Shown here piece by piece: positions 33,375-44,572 of a DNA stretch of 60,000 nt. Numbering within the stretch: position 1 is the first letter of the stretch; each line of letters starts with the position of its first letter. Origin of the DNA: Polytrichum commune (taxonomy: Eukaryota; Streptophyta; Polytrichopsida; Polytrichales; Polytrichaceae); assembly GCA_950295325.1 (NCBI GenBank), contig OX485803.1:4156001-4216000 (forward strand). The letters are read 5' to 3'. The notes below the pieces were generated by a model. The model saw only the letters and a program-made list of their open reading frames with translations, ran no database searches and was not told the origin of the DNA. The position numbers and the translations under genes are program-made.

Positions 33375-36314
33375 ATGAAAAGATGTGGTAGAAAAGGTCA
33401 TCAAATCTTTTTGATACATCTAAATGAAGTTGAGAATGAAACTAAGGACAATGAGTCTGGTACTAAGGAAATGAAAGTATTTTTGGATGACTTCAAAGAT
33501 ATATTTCCTGAAGAGTTAAAAGAATTGCCACCTACGAGAGAGGTTGACCATGCTATCGAATTAGTCGCCGATGCTGCTCCTATAGCTAAACCCCCATATC
33601 GCCATTCTCTAGCTCAAAGTGTTGAGCTTGAGAATCAATTAAATGATTTGTTGAACAAAGGATACATTAGGCCTAGCAAATCACCTTGGGGAGCTCCTGT
33701 CCTTTTTACTAAGAAGAAAGATGGATCGTTGAGATTATGTGTAGATTACCGGGGTTTAAATAAATTCACTATAAAGAATAAATTTCCTTTACCTCGCGTT
33801 GATGATATATTTGATCACCTATATGGGTCAAAAATATTTTCTAAAATAGATTTGAGAAGTGGATATCATCAAATTCGAATAAAAGAATCTGATATTGCGA
33901 AAACTGGATTTAGATCACGTTTAGGGCATTACGAGTATGTTGTATTGCCTTTTGGACTTACAAATGCGCCTGCTACATTTATGACTTTGATGAATTCATT
34001 ATTTCGTGAGTATTTGGGTAAGTTTGTACTTGTTTTTATGGATGACATCCTTATATACTCTAAGAATATGGAGGAACACCAACAACACCTTAAACAAATC
34101 TTTGAAATCCTAAGAGAAAATAAGTTATATGCCAAGCTAAGCAAATGCGCTTTCTTTACCTTGCATATTGAATTTCTTGGTCATGTCATCTCGGATGAGG
34201 GAATCTCAGTAGATCCTAACAAGGTCAAAGTAGTTGCTGAGTGGCCAATACCAAAAGATAAGACTGAGGTGAGGAGTTTCTTAGGTCTTGCAAATTATTA
34301 TAGAAGATTTGTGAAAGGATTTTCTAAAATAGCTGCTCCTATGAGCAACTTGTTGAAAGGCAAAAATAACGTAATAGATTGGACCCCTGAATGTGACTTG
34401 AGCTTTCAAACTTTGAAATCAATATTAACTCAGACCCCAGTCTTAACCATTATGGATCCCTTGAAAGGAAACATAATTTTATGTACCGACGCTAGCGATT
34501 TAGCGATTGGTGCAGTTTTAATGCAAGATAAAAAAATAGTTGCTTACGAATATCGTAAGTTGAACTCTGCCGAGTTGAATTATCCAGTACATGAGAAGGA
34601 ATTACTAGCAGTGATTCATTCGCTAAAGGTTTGGAGACATTATCTATTGGGAGTGAAATTCAAAATTCAAACAGACCACGAATCTTTGAGATATTTACCA
34701 ACCCAACCTCACTTGAGTAGGAGGCAGTGTAGGTGGGTAGAACTATTACAAGAATTTAATTTTGACATTGAATATATTAAAGGTAAAGAAAATGTGGTTG
34801 CTGACGCTTTGTCTAGAAGACCGTTAGCAAATGCTATCTCATGCATTAGAAATCCTTTAATAGATGAGATTAAAGGACATTATGCTACTGATGATTTCTT
34901 TAAATTTTCATTTGAAAGTTTGTCTAAGGAAGCTAGGACCGCAAATGAAATTGAAAATTTTAAATGTTTTGAAGTGAAAGATGAGATTTTATATTATAAT
35001 AGTAAAGTTTGTGTTCCCAAGTTTGGAAAACACAGACTCAACATTATAAATAACCTTCATGACATTCCAATAGCAAGCCATCCAGGATTTCAAAAGACTT
35101 ATATGGCAGTGAAGCGCCATTATTATTGGCCAGGAATGAAAAAAGACATTAAAGAATATGTTGAGAGATGTCTCAAATGTCAAGTTTCTAAATTAGAACA
35201 AGTGAAGAGCCCTGGATTGTTACAACTATTGGATGTGCCTAACTTAAAATTTGAATCAATTAGTATGGATTTTATTGTTGGATTGCCTAAGACCCAAAGT
35301 AACTTCGACAGCATCTTGGTAGTTGTGGATAGATTGACTAAGATAGCTCATTTTATTCCTACGGTTACTACTGTAACTGCATATGGAGTAGCTGAATTAT
35401 TTATGAGAGAAATTTTTAAACACCATGGAATTCCACGTGAAATTATAAGCGATAGAGATCGCAAGTTTGTGAGTGAATTTTGGACTACACTGTTCAAATT
35501 GTGCGGGACCAAAATTAAACTAAGTAGTGCATATCATCCTGAGACTGATGGACAAACAGAACGAACAAACCGAACTCTGGAGGATATGTTGAGAATGTAT
35601 GTTGGCAAGAGACAACATTCATGGGATAAGTGGTTGCATATGATCGAATTTGCGTATAATGATCATATTCATAATACTATTGGGGTAAGTCCATTTTATG
35701 TTCTATATGGTCAAGAATGTAGAACCCCAATTACACTTTCTACTCCTAATACGAGATTTGAAAGCATTAATGCCATGATTAGAGAGATGAATGAAATTAG
35801 AGAATCAACAAAGTTGGCTATGAAAAGTGCTCAGGATAGAGCTAAGCATTATGCTGATAATAAAAGAATTTTTCGTGAATTTGAAGTGGGTGATAAGGTG
35901 TTTTTGAAGGTAGCACCTAATCGATCTGAACTGAAGTTTGGTAAGTCAAGGAAATTATCACCTAGATTTTGTGGTCCATTTGAAATTCTAAAAAGGATAG
36001 GACAAGTAGCTTATGAATTAAAGCTACCTGAAGATTGGAAGATCCATAATGTATTTCATGTGGGATTATTGAGGAAATATGTGTCCGATCCTAACCATAT
36101 TTTACCAGATCTTCCAAAAGTTGCTCCAGAGGGAGAACTTCTTGCTGAACCTGAGAAAATTTTAAAGATAGAAAACCAACATCTAAGAAATAAGACATTC
36201 CGTAGATTTTACGTGAAATGGAAAGATTACCCTGAAGAAGAAGCTTCTTGGGAAAGAGAAGTTGATTTTAGAAGAGATTACCCTAATTTTGTCATTGAGG
36301 ACAATGACTTTTGA
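33375..36314 (+). CDS. pol: RT, RNase H, integrase, chromodomain
   Basis: This is a 979-codon open frame. RT lies at about residues 60-260, with [20 protein letters not shown] and the catalytic [10 protein letters not shown]. RNase H follows ([15 protein letters not shown], then [15 protein letters not shown] and ADALSRRPL). The integrase has an HHCC zinc region ([25 protein letters not shown]) and the DDE core ([38 protein letters not shown]). The C-terminal residues (about 920-979), [20 protein letters not shown], form a chromodomain, placing it among chromoviruses, whose chromodomains are thought to guide integration into heterochromatin. This part is intact, but gag and protease are broken, so the element is not autonomous. 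Confidence 0.92.
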   Translation: MKRCGRKGHQIFLIHLNEVENETKDNESGTKEMKVFLDDFKDIFPEELKELPPTREVDHAIELVADAAPIAKPPYRHSLAQSVELENQLNDLLNKGYIRPSKSPWGAPVLFTKKKDGSLRLCVDYRGLNKFTIKNKFPLPRVDDIFDHLYGSKIFSKIDLRSGYHQIRIKESDIAKTGFRSRLGHYEYVVLPFGLTNAPATFMTLMNSLFREYLGKFVLVFMDDILIYSKNMEEHQQHLKQIFEILRENKLYAKLSKCAFFTLHIEFLGHVISDEGISVDPNKVKVVAEWPIPKDKTEVRSFLGLANYYRRFVKGFSKIAAPMSNLLKGKNNVIDWTPECDLSFQTLKSILTQTPVLTIMDPLKGNIILCTDASDLAIGAVLMQDKKIVAYEYRKLNSAELNYPVHEKELLAVIHSLKVWRHYLLGVKFKIQTDHESLRYLPTQPHLSRRQCRWVELLQEFNFDIEYIKGKENVVADALSRRPLANAISCIRNPLIDEIKGHYATDDFFKFSFESLSKEARTANEIENFKCFEVKDEILYYNSKVCVPKFGKHRLNIINNLHDIPIASHPGFQKTYMAVKRHYYWPGMKKDIKEYVERCLKCQVSKLEQVKSPGLLQLLDVPNLKFESISMDFIVGLPKTQSNFDSILVVVDRLTKIAHFIPTVTTVTAYGVAELFMREIFKHHGIPREIISDRDRKFVSEFWTTLFKLCGTKIKLSSAYHPETDGQTERTNRTLEDMLRMYVGKRQHSWDKWLHMIEFAYNDHIHNTIGVSPFYVLYGQECRTPITLSTPNTRFESINAMIREMNEIRESTKLAMKSAQDRAKHYADNKRIFREFEVGDKVFLKVAPNRSELKFGKSRKLSPRFCGPFEILKRIGQVAYELKLPEDWKIHNVFHVGLLRKYVSDPNHILPDLPKVAPEGELLAEPEKILKIENQHLRNKTFRRFYVKWKDYPEEEASWEREVDFRRDYPNFVIEDNDF

Positions 36315-36328
36315 TGGAAGGGGGAGAT
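36313..36328 (+). promoter_or_regulatory. Polypurine tract
   Basis: GATGGAAGGGGGAGAT directly precedes the 3' LTR and is the expected plus-strand primer. Confidence 0.85.
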
Positions 36329-37105
36329 TGTAATGTAACTACACCTAGTTACCATCCTACGATGACGAGGCATCCTCAACGACGAGGCTAGTTGACAATA
36401 TGATATTGTAAAGTAACTACACCTAGTTGCCATCCTACGACGACGAGGCGTCCTCAACGACAAGGCTAATTGACAATGTGACATTTAATGTATACCATGA
36501 TGACGAGGTTGGGTGTATGGACACCTAGTCATCGACGGTAGTGTCATTGTAAGGTAAATACCAATATTGATGGATAATTGAATATTCTAAGCACATGTGC
36601 CAGTGTGTAAGCGGAGGATGATGGGAGCTAGACAACTCCTAGTTGAAGATGGATGGATTGGAGTTAGACAACTCCAGATTGACAACATGTGCACTGGAGT
36701 TAGACAGCTCCGCATATAGTGCATTGGAATTAGACCATTCCATATTGAGAACATGTGCACATGAGTTAGACAACTCTCGATAAGGTGCATTGGAGTTGGA
36801 CCGCTCCAGAATTGGAAAGATGAATGTTATTCATTGGAGTTAGACAACTCTTAATGAATAGATGGATCTAGTTGGAATTAGTCAATTCCAACTAGAAGAA
36901 TGAATGGATGAATTTAGTTGGAATTAGACAATTCCAACTAGAAAGAATGATGGATGAATCCAATTGGAATTAGACAATTCCAATTGGAAGAATGAGATTG
37001 AGATAAGAGATGGAAGAAGGTTCTAGAAGAACCAAAGATAGAAGATTCATAGTAGAACTAAAAGATAGAGCTATGAATATGATACTTTTACTGTATGAAA
37101 AGGTA

Positions 37106-37357
37106 TGTTGTAGAGTTAGAAGTAGGAGCAGCATAACGGTATGAATGAAAAGTCTGAAGTGGGCTGAGCCAGCTTCTGTATATATAGTGGGTTACAACTT
37201 GGGCGTAGTTAATGCCCTGACAGTACCTACTACCTACTTCAGCTGCATGGCGGCTTCTCCTCCTTAAACCCTGGACCTTGGATACTTAACTATGACGGCA
37301 GCTAATTAGAGCTGCCCCGATCTCGAGGTTGCCTAGCTATCTATTATAGCTACAACA
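37106..37357 (-). repeat. 3' LTR of the copia element
   Basis: 252-bp LTR with TG...CA ends, left in plus coordinates because the element is reversed. The one difference from its partner is GATCTCGAGG here against GATCTCAAGG. Confidence 0.9.
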
Positions 37358-37444
37358 CTCCTCCTCAACCCGAGATAACCTCGTTAAAAACTCTGTCAAG
37401 TAAAACCCATTGGGACAAAACCTGGACAGAGAAAAGAGTGTTAC

Positions 37445-39508
37445 TCATGCTTGGGTGAGTTCATGTAGGAGCCTCATACCTGCAGCACTTACAAGTTTAC
37501 GGTGCTTATAGGCAGGTAGAGCTTTTGTTAACATATCTGCAATATTATTTTCTGACTCAATCTTCTTGATTTCTATCTGACCTGAATCGACAAGGTCTTG
37601 AGAAAAGGTGAAGATGTGCGGACTGATGTGCTTCGTTCGGTCCGCCTTGATGAAGCCAGATTGCATTTGTCTTACGCATGATGCGTTGTCCTCGTAAACT
37701 GTGGTTGGTGTATCCTTGGTCTGAATCACACATTGCTTCGTTATTATACCTTCCATCGTACGAAGCCAAACTGCCTCGCGGGCAGCCTCATGAAACGCCA
37801 GCAGTTCCGCATGGTTAGTCGATGTGGCTGTCACGGTCTGCTTCACTGATTTCCAAGATACGGGTGCCCCGTCCCGTATGAAAATGTATCCCGTCTGGGA
37901 TTTCCCGCCTACGTCATCGGTGTTGAATCCCGAATCTGCATATCCGGTTAACTCTCGGCCTTCAACTTTCCTGTAGTGCAAACCTAGATCTTCTGTGCCA
38001 CGTAAGTACCTCATCAAGTGTTTCACGGCATTCCAATGCCTCGCTGTTGGATTCTGGCTGTGCCGAGCCATAATACTTGTAGCAAAACCTATATCAGGTC
38101 TAGTATGTGTCGTGAGGTAAGTAAAAGCTCCCACCGCCGTGAGGTAGCGTTGTTTGTCAACAACCTCCTCCTCCTCCTCACGGGGGTGATATGGATCGTT
38201 CTTGGTTTTACTTCTACCTATCATTGGTGCCGTTAATGGATGCGATTGATCCATATTAAAACTTTTCAAGAGTTTCTGAACATAAGCCTTTTGATGCAGC
38301 AGTATGCTGCCATCATCAAGGTGGTGGATTTGTAATCCTAAGCAAAATGAGGTTTTTCCCAAAATTTTCATATCAAACTGTTGAGTTAGCAATTCTTGTG
38401 TATAGGTGAACAACTCGGGCATTCCTATAATATTCAGGTCATCCACATAGACCACTACTATCACAAATCCAAGGTCTTTAGCTAGTGTGAATATGCAGGG
38501 CAGTGTAGGGTTATGGATGAAACCTTTGGACACTAGGTAGTTGCAGAGGTGATGGTACCACGTCCGTCCCGCCTGTTTAAGTCCGTATAGGGCCTTCAGA
38601 ATCTGCAATCCCGTGAATTTACCTGGTCGGGCTGCAGGTGTGTTCTTTAGAAATCCGGGGGGTGGCACAATGTACAGCTTAGTGTCTAGGACTCCGTGTA
38701 GATAGGCTGTCACCACATCAAGCAAATAAATGTGCAATGATAATTGAACTGTTAGTGCTAATAAAAACCGAAATGAAATTGTGTCCATAACGGGGGAATA
38801 TGTCTGGTCAAAATCAATGCCGGGTCTTTGCGAGAACCCCTGTGCAACAAGTCTTACCTTGTATCTCAGGACATTTCCATTGGCATCCAGTTTTCTTGTA
38901 AAAACCATTTTGTGACCAATCGGGGTCTTGTCTAGGTCGGTGACCACAGACCCGAACACTTGGTGTTTCTTAAGTGAGGCGTATTCTGCCTCAATGGCAG
39001 CCTCCCACTTAGGCCAATCAGGCCTCGCCTTAGCATCCCCTAGGGAAGTAGGATCAGAATCCAGGGTCCCAGATGTGTACAAGACTTTGGGCTTAGTCTG
39101 TTTCTTAGGTGGTTTCGGTGCTGCAGGTTTAGTTGCAGCTGGTCTTTTCTGTGGCAGATGGTTACCTGTCCCGGGTATGGGATTTCTGATAATTCGCGGT
39201 CCCGAGGCGAATCCGTCGGGTATCTGTTCGGCCAATGATTTCAGGTGGACCAGTTTACTCACTTCTGTGTCTGCTAGGCCTGTAGGAAAATCTGGGTTCA
39301 TGGTTAAAGTTTCTGGGGCCGTGAAGTCAAGTGGTTGGTTTGAGTCGGGAGTCTGAACCTTCGGGAAAATGTTTTCTATAAATCTGCAATTCTGGAATCT
39401 GGCCTTGAGGAGTATTCCCATGGCTGGAACCAGGTACCTGATAATGGAGGGGGAGTCAAATCCCACATAGATTCCCTCTTCCCGATGGGACCCATACCTG
39501 GCAGCCAA
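37445..39508 (-). CDS. copia reverse transcriptase and RNase H
   Basis: This 687-codon frame overlaps the integrase frame by 53 bp in a different register. It opens GSHREEGIYVGFDSPSIIRY, normally contiguous with the FGCQVW region. A short deletion with frameshift at about 39500 therefore best explains the split. The RT contains VRLVAQGFSQRPGIDFDQTY and the catalytic VVYVDDLNIIG. RNase H has GYADSGFNTDDVGGKSQTGY and TSTNHAELLAFHEAAREAVW. Programmed frameshifting is possible, but no overlap-type signal is evident. Confidence 0.88.
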   Translation of the reverse strand: MAARYGSHREEGIYVGFDSPSIIRYLVPAMGILLKARFQNCRFIENIFPKVQTPDSNQPLDFTAPETLTMNPDFPTGLADTEVSKLVHLKSLAEQIPDGFASGPRIIRNPIPGTGNHLPQKRPAATKPAAPKPPKKQTKPKVLYTSGTLDSDPTSLGDAKARPDWPKWEAAIEAEYASLKKHQVFGSVVTDLDKTPIGHKMVFTRKLDANGNVLRYKVRLVAQGFSQRPGIDFDQTYSPVMDTISFRFLLALTVQLSLHIYLLDVVTAYLHGVLDTKLYIVPPPGFLKNTPAARPGKFTGLQILKALYGLKQAGRTWYHHLCNYLVSKGFIHNPTLPCIFTLAKDLGFVIVVVYVDDLNIIGMPELFTYTQELLTQQFDMKILGKTSFCLGLQIHHLDDGSILLHQKAYVQKLLKSFNMDQSHPLTAPMIGRSKTKNDPYHPREEEEEVVDKQRYLTAVGAFTYLTTHTRPDIGFATSIMARHSQNPTARHWNAVKHLMRYLRGTEDLGLHYRKVEGRELTGYADSGFNTDDVGGKSQTGYIFIRDGAPVSWKSVKQTVTATSTNHAELLAFHEAAREAVWLRTMEGIITKQCVIQTKDTPTTVYEDNASCVRQMQSGFIKADRTKHISPHIFTFSQDLVDSGQIEIKKIESENNIADMLTKALPAYKHRKLVSAAGMRLLHELTQA

Positions 39509-41750
39509 AAACTCTAAGGAATGAAATGTTTGGTGTCCGCCCCGACTGTAATTCCAGGGGTGATTGTGTGTTTAACAAGGTTGGTCTTAGTTTCAATAGG
39601 GTTGTGGCATGCATCACCGCATGCCCCCACATATTCGAGGGTAGATTGGCGTGAAGGAGTAGAGGCCGTGTAACTAACTGGATTTTCTTGATGAAGGCTT
39701 CGGCCAATCCATTCTGGGAATGTTCGTAGGGGACAGAGTAGGTTAAAGTGATTCCCATGGCCACGCAGTAATCCTCGAATGTATGGGACCTGAACTCCTG
39801 TGCGTTATCCATACGCAGGTATTTTATGGGGAAATCTGGGAAGTGGTTGCGGTATCTGATCAGAATTCCTAGTAACCTAGGAAAAATCATATTTCTAGTT
39901 GGTAATAAGGCCACCTCAAAATGGGTACCTGATGCATCAGCAACCACAAAGAAATATCGAAATGATCCAGAGGGGGGGTTGATAGGTCCACATATGTCGC
40001 CATGAATGCGATACAAAGGAGGGGGGAGTTCAGTTGGAAGTTGCCATTTGGATGGTTTTTTACTAAATTTCCCTCGAATACATGCCGTGCATTCGGTTGT
40101 TTTGTGGGCATCCGATGCATTAAGGTTATGCCCCACAACTAATGGCAGCATCCGGCGGAACACAGTCTCACCCGGATGGCCTAGACGTCTATGCCACAAG
40201 TCAGGCTTAGCCATAGTGTCCTTTGACACATTCTGGGCCAGGTTGCGGTTTATCAGCTCTGGCCCCGCAGGCCAGGCTGCCATGCATACCTCATCCGCAT
40301 CTTTCAGAGAGATGGGGCTACTTGTTTGAATTACAAGTCTGTATAGGCCTTCGTCTCCCGCCGCGGCGGTGGCGAGGAGGCTCCGCCCTCGCCTGAGCTC
40401 CAGCGCCTCTTCACCTCTATCCATCGCAGTGGATATGTGGATGTCATTAGCCCGCAGGTCCTTGTAGCTGATCAGGCTACGTGGGGCTTCCGGGGCAAAC
40501 ATGGCTCCCGCACATATGAGGGTGTGTCCCCCGGGCAGTATAACCTTTGCCCGGCCCTCCCGGAATTTGAGATTCCGGCTTCCGGCCATTGTAGTAATCT
40601 TACAGTATTGCCAGGATGTCTGCCCTTTCGGGAACTCAAAGAATCTAGGATCCGTTAATATAGTATGCGTGGATGCACTGTCCAGCAGAGCTACATTGGG
40701 CCTAGGGCCATCATTACCCCTCAGGGTCATATAATTCTCGAGGTCCAGGTTCTGGTTGGGCTGGACATCGAAATTATAGTTTTCTCTCGGCTGGTTCTTA
40801 AGCCGCTGCACCTCTCTATACAACTCAATCACATATGCTGAGGCTCGGCACTCTTTGGCATAATGGCCCTTTCGGCCACACTTATGACAGTTACCTTTGG
40901 AAGGTTTGGATTGAGTAAAGGGTTTAGGCTTGTGGGGCGTCCCCCTGGCCACGTACCTTTGAGGTCGTGTGAATGGCCGTTTGGTGTAGCCTCGAGGTGG
41001 TCGTCGTGATGCCTCAACCGCGTGCACCTCGGGTAGATTTGTTGTAGTTGTTACATGGACCTCCCTGGGTGTGTGGATTGTGGCATGTACCTCTCGAATA
41101 GGTCGGCTCTCAGTGTTTTTGAGTAAAAGCTGTTGATGTTTTTCTGCAAGAAGTAAGTGGGACATCAACTGTGAGTGTTTCGTAAATTTCATATTACGAT
41201 ACTGTTGGGCCAGTATGGCTGTCGCAGGTGGAAAAGTCGACAGAGTCTTCTCCAACAGTTCTGGTTCGGTGAGGGGTTCGCCACATAGTCTCAGCTGGGC
41301 TGAAATGCGATGCAATTCTGAGTTAAATGTTGCAAAGTCTGGGAAGTCCAGGACTCGGAGGTTGATCCATTCACTCCGGGCTTGGGGAAGAAATAGCATC
41401 TGCTGATGGTTAAATCGAGCTTCAAGCATAGTCCAGAGTTTGTGTGGGTCAGTTACACTAATGTATTGTAACTTCAACGAATGGTCTAAGTGCCTTCTTA
41501 GAACCAGCATAGCTTGAGCTTTATAGATCGCAGATATTTCTTCTTCACCTTCAGGCTCTAGTGTGTATTGCAGTTCATCCGCTGATAATACAGCCCGTGC
41601 ATCATTAATCCACTCAAGGTAGTTTGAACCATCTGAGTTCAAGGGTGCAAATACTAAGGACTGTATTTTATTGCTGAAATACGAAGCCTGGGCCGTAGTA
41701 TTCATTACTACAGGCTTACTAGATCTACTCCCTTTACTACTGGATGCCAT
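39456..41750 (-). CDS. copia gag, protease and integrase
   Basis: This 764-codon frame starts MASSSKGSRSSKPVV. It has the gag/UBN2 region (residues 30-210), a CCHC knuckle (CHKCGRKGHYAKEC, about 285-300) and a protease motif ALLDSASTHTIL. The GAG-pre-integrase block is WHRRLGHPGETVF with CTACIRGKF. The integrase core has IHGDICGPINP, YLRMDNAQEF and HSQNGLAEAF carrying the D, D, E residues. The frame stays open through VFGCQVW and then runs out of register and stops, just where family members continue into RT. Confidence 0.9.
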   Translation of the reverse strand: MASSSKGSRSSKPVVMNTTAQASYFSNKIQSLVFAPLNSDGSNYLEWINDARAVLSADELQYTLEPEGEEEISAIYKAQAMLVLRRHLDHSLKLQYISVTDPHKLWTMLEARFNHQQMLFLPQARSEWINLRVLDFPDFATFNSELHRISAQLRLCGEPLTEPELLEKTLSTFPPATAILAQQYRNMKFTKHSQLMSHLLLAEKHQQLLLKNTESRPIREVHATIHTPREVHVTTTTNLPEVHAVEASRRPPRGYTKRPFTRPQRYVARGTPHKPKPFTQSKPSKGNCHKCGRKGHYAKECRASAYVIELYREVQRLKNQPRENYNFDVQPNQNLDLENYMTLRGNDGPRPNVALLDSASTHTILTDPRFFEFPKGQTSWQYCKITTMAGSRNLKFREGRAKVILPGGHTLICAGAMFAPEAPRSLISYKDLRANDIHISTAMDRGEEALELRRGRSLLATAAAGDEGLYRLVIQTSSPISLKDADEVCMAAWPAGPELINRNLAQNVSKDTMAKPDLWHRRLGHPGETVFRRMLPLVVGHNLNASDAHKTTECTACIRGKFSKKPSKWQLPTELPPPLYRIHGDICGPINPPSGSFRYFFVVADASGTHFEVALLPTRNMIFPRLLGILIRYRNHFPDFPIKYLRMDNAQEFRSHTFEDYCVAMGITLTYSVPYEHSQNGLAEAFIKKIQLVTRPLLLHANLPSNMWGHAVMHATTLLKLRPTLLNTQSPLELQSGRTPNISFLRVFGCQVWVPSGRGNLCGI

Positions 41751-42659
41751 ATTGAACTAACTTTATGGGCAGATCTTGGGTTATCCGACCATAAATAGTG
41801 ACAGATCACTTAAGTTCGGCCTTTATTCAATAGTAATGAGAGCGATTACTGTACCTATGACTATTACATAGATTCTTTTGTGATCTAGCTTGGTTGTTAG
41901 TCTGTCATGTAATTGTGGAGATGACAGACTTAAATCAACCGATCTACTTAACTATTTCCTGAAATCAGACTCAAATCTACTGATGTACAGTACAGCTATC
42001 ATTAATGAATGATTCAGATTCCTTATTCTAGTCACAAATTCGAAAACTTGGACTAGAATCTGTCCTCTGATGATAATCAACAAGAATGAAGTAGAGATGT
42101 AATCTAAATATCAGAAATATACACATATTGTAGATATTCTAGCTTTAATAAGGGTAGGAATGAAAGTATCTGGTCTGGTTTGCTGCCGATCTGTTGGTTC
42201 CTTTGTTGCAGTTGCGGCAGTCCAGTAGATTCCTAGCTCCTGGCAGAGATGTCCGATGATGCAGCAAAACCTGTTGCTCAGAAGTCCGAAGTTTCTGACT
42301 TCGGATATGTACTTGCCTAGTATGTGCTGCGGAGTATGTCAACTTGCCTATCTGAACTAAGTTACAGATCTAAGCTGATACTTATGAGTAGACAGTGGTT
42401 TCAACGGCATCTCTCATCTGCAGTGTATGTTTTAGTGCATAAACCTTGTGATCTCATACATATGACTGAAGTAGACTAGAGATAAAGCATTTCTATGCTA
42501 GACATACTGAAACTTGAACTAGTTCCTGTAATCTCGATTCGGTGCTGCTTTCTGATCTAGTGATAGTTCGGAGAAATCAGACTTAAGCATCCTTCGAAGT
42601 AAGAGAAAAGAGAAAGAAAAATCTAGAGGAGAGCTCGGAGAGCATGAGTGCTGATAACG

Positions 42660-42911
42660 TGTTGTAGAGTTAGAAGTAGGAGCAGCATAACGGTATGAAT
42701 GAAAAGTCTGAAGTGGGCTGAGCCAGCTTCTGTATATATAGTGGGTTACAACTTGGGCGTAGTTAATGCCCTGACAGTACCTACTACCTACTTCAGCTGC
42801 ATGGCGGCTTCTCCTCCTTAAACCCTGGACCTTGGATACTTAACTATGACGGCAGCTAATTAGAGCTGCCCCGATCTCAAGGTTGCCTAGCTATCTATTA
42901 TAGCTACAACA
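42660..42911 (-). repeat. 5' LTR of the copia element
   Basis: 252-bp LTR, right in plus coordinates. It is followed outside by AGATA, the target duplication. Confidence 0.9.
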
Positions 42912-43100
42912 AGATAGAAGATAAAGGTAGTGCTTCGGCATAAGAAGAAGCTCGGGGGAGGAGAGAGGACCTTTTGGTCTCTCTCCTATGGTCGGGTGGT
43001 TGAGCTTTAACCAAGACCTACTTGGTCTATGATTGTTTTGGGTTGATACGTGTTAGTTCGGAAATTGGTGATAAACCGGTGAGAGGTTTGTTACACTTGG

Positions 43101-43285
43101 TGTTACATTGATGATGTGATCATCTTCAGCAAGACACCACATGAGCATGTGGGGCATCTACAAGCTGTTTTTGAATGGTTGTGGCGGTGGGAATTGCGCT
43201 TGCACCATGGGAAGTGCAAGTTTTCCATGACCGCCTAACATATCTAGGTTATATGATTATTCCAGAAGGTCTTGGGGTGCAACAA
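43101..43285 (+). pseudogene. PHD-gypsy reverse transcriptase, second fragment
   Basis: The frame resumes directly at the catalytic site as YIDDVIIFSKTPHEHVGHLQ and continues LRLHHGKCKF before a frameshift. It ends where the reverse solo LTR is inserted. Confidence 0.75.
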
Positions 43286-43961
43286 TGTAACAAACCTCTC
43301 ACACGTTAATCACCAACTTTCACACTAACACTTATCAACCAAAACGATGAGTTGAAGAACTCGGTTTATTTTATTTGTAATATCAAATTACAATCATAAA
43401 CCAAATAGATATTGGTTTAAGCTCAACCACCCGACCATAGGAGAGAGACAAAAATATATTCTTTTCTCCCCCGAACTTCTTCTTATGTCAAAGGCACTAC
43501 TTTTATTTTCTATTTTCACATACATTAAAAGTATTATATTCATAGCTCTATCTCTTAATTCTACTATAAATCTTTTATCTTTGGTTTTTTTAGAACATTT
43601 TTCCATATTTTAATTCAATCTCATTCTTCCAGTTGGAACTGTCTAATTCCAACTGGATTCATCCATCATTTCTTTTAGTTGGAACTGTCTAATTTCAAAT
43701 TTGGAGTGGTTTAACTCCAATGAACTCATCGAGAGCTATTTAACTCATGTGCACATGTTCTCAATATGGAATGATCTAATTCCAATGCACTAAATGCGGA
43801 GCTGTCTAATTCCAGTGCACATGTTGTTAATATGGAGTTGTCTAACTCCAATCCATCCATCTTCACATGGGAGTTGTCTAGTTCCTATCATCATCTGCTT
43901 ATATACTGGCACATGTGGTTAGAATATTCAATCATCCATCAATATTTCTAGTTACTTTACA
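43286..43961 (-). repeat. Solo LTR related to the chromodomain element, reverse
   Basis: In plus orientation it starts TGTAACAAACCTCTCAC, the reverse complement of the LTR end, and finishes GTTACTTTACA, the reverse complement of an LTR start. Flanks AACAA and AATAA fit a 5-bp duplication with one change. It is 676 bp against 956 bp in the complete element and lacks the tandem 78-bp start region. It keeps about eight of the AGAC-loop hairpins. Divergence is much higher than between the two full LTRs, so it is older. Confidence 0.8.
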
Positions 43962-44035
43962 AATAAGCTAAGGTGGACGTTTTGCAGAAGATCCCGACAC
44001 CGGTTGATGTGTTGAGACTTCGTGCTTTCTTGGGC
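43962..44035 (+). pseudogene. PHD-gypsy fragment between RT and RNase H
   Basis: The frame reads KVDVLQKIPTPVDVLRLRAF then LGL, the connecting segment that follows RT in gypsy pol. It is cut by the 529-bp TIR element. Confidence 0.7.
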
Positions 44036-44564
44036 CTCAGGGAGTGCAATATTCATTAAAACCAAGTATCACGTGCGTGCATGCCCCTTATTAAAATACC
44101 CCTGTATACATTTTATTTTTGCTAAAATCAAGCAATATACTTACAAATCTCATTGCTTCAAAATACATTTCCATATGTACACAAGGGTCCAAAAACAAAT
44201 ACAAAAATTGTATATAACATGTGTACAAATGTTTGGAAATGCAAAAATATGGCCCTATTATATGTATACTATCCAATTCTACCATAATATGATCTGTGAG
44301 ATCATAACTCCAAATAAGGTTGTTACTTAGTGGATGAAAAAACGCATGATTCTTGGTCTAGGTCTAACTTGAACGCGTAAACGCGTAAACCCGTACTTTA
44401 CATATATTTTTCTATAGCCTTATCTCCAGCCTCATGTACATCTACTTCCTGGTTAATAGCAATATGTCTCTTGTACGTACATTTTGTACATGCTTGTTCT
44501 AAATAATACCCCTTTTGTGCACGCACGTGTATATTTACAGTACTTGAACAGTGCACTCCCTGGG
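44036..44564. mobile_element. 529-bp TIR element, second member of the 23148 family
   Basis: It starts CTCAGGGAGTGCA and ends (reverse complement) CCCAGGGAGTGCA. The flanking octamers TCTTGGGC (44028-44035) and TTTTGGGC (44565-44572) match at 7 of 8 positions. The right subterminal block, reverse-complemented, contains GTGCACAAAAGGGGTATT exactly as in the 720-bp element. No protein is encoded. Confidence 0.8.
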
Positions 44565-44572
44565 TTTTGGGC

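Larger units (their letters stand above)
37106..42911 (-). mobile_element. Ty1/copia LTR retrotransposon (5,806 bp)
   Basis: It is inserted in reverse orientation in the 3' LTR of the chromodomain element. Both LTRs are 252 bp (37106-37357 and 42660-42911), start TGTTGTAG, and differ at one position by eye. Just inside the 5' LTR the minus strand reads TTATCAGCACTCATGC, in the primer-site position. Beside the 3' LTR lies the purine-rich TTGAGGAGGAG. The LTR identity marks it as the youngest large insertion seen here. Confidence 0.92.
29639..43095 (+). mobile_element. Chromodomain Ty3/gypsy LTR retrotransposon, nested
   Basis: The element has TG...CA LTRs, 956 bp each once later insertions are discounted. 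A 5-bp target duplication CTTGG lies at 29634-29638 and 43096-43100. There is a tRNA-Met-type primer site, gag, protease, a long pol and a polypurine tract. The LTRs differ at about five positions by eye, which suggests a fairly recent insertion. It was later hit by a CACTA element in gag and a copia element in the 3' LTR. Confidence 0.9.
36329..43095 (+). repeat. 3' LTR of the chromodomain element, split by copia
   Basis: The LTR sequence runs 36329-37105 and resumes at 42917-43095. Together they give 956 bp, exactly the 5' LTR length. The copia element occupies the gap, with the 5-bp target AGATA duplicated (left copy AGGTA). The hairpin array is conserved at about 36620-36990. Confidence 0.92.
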
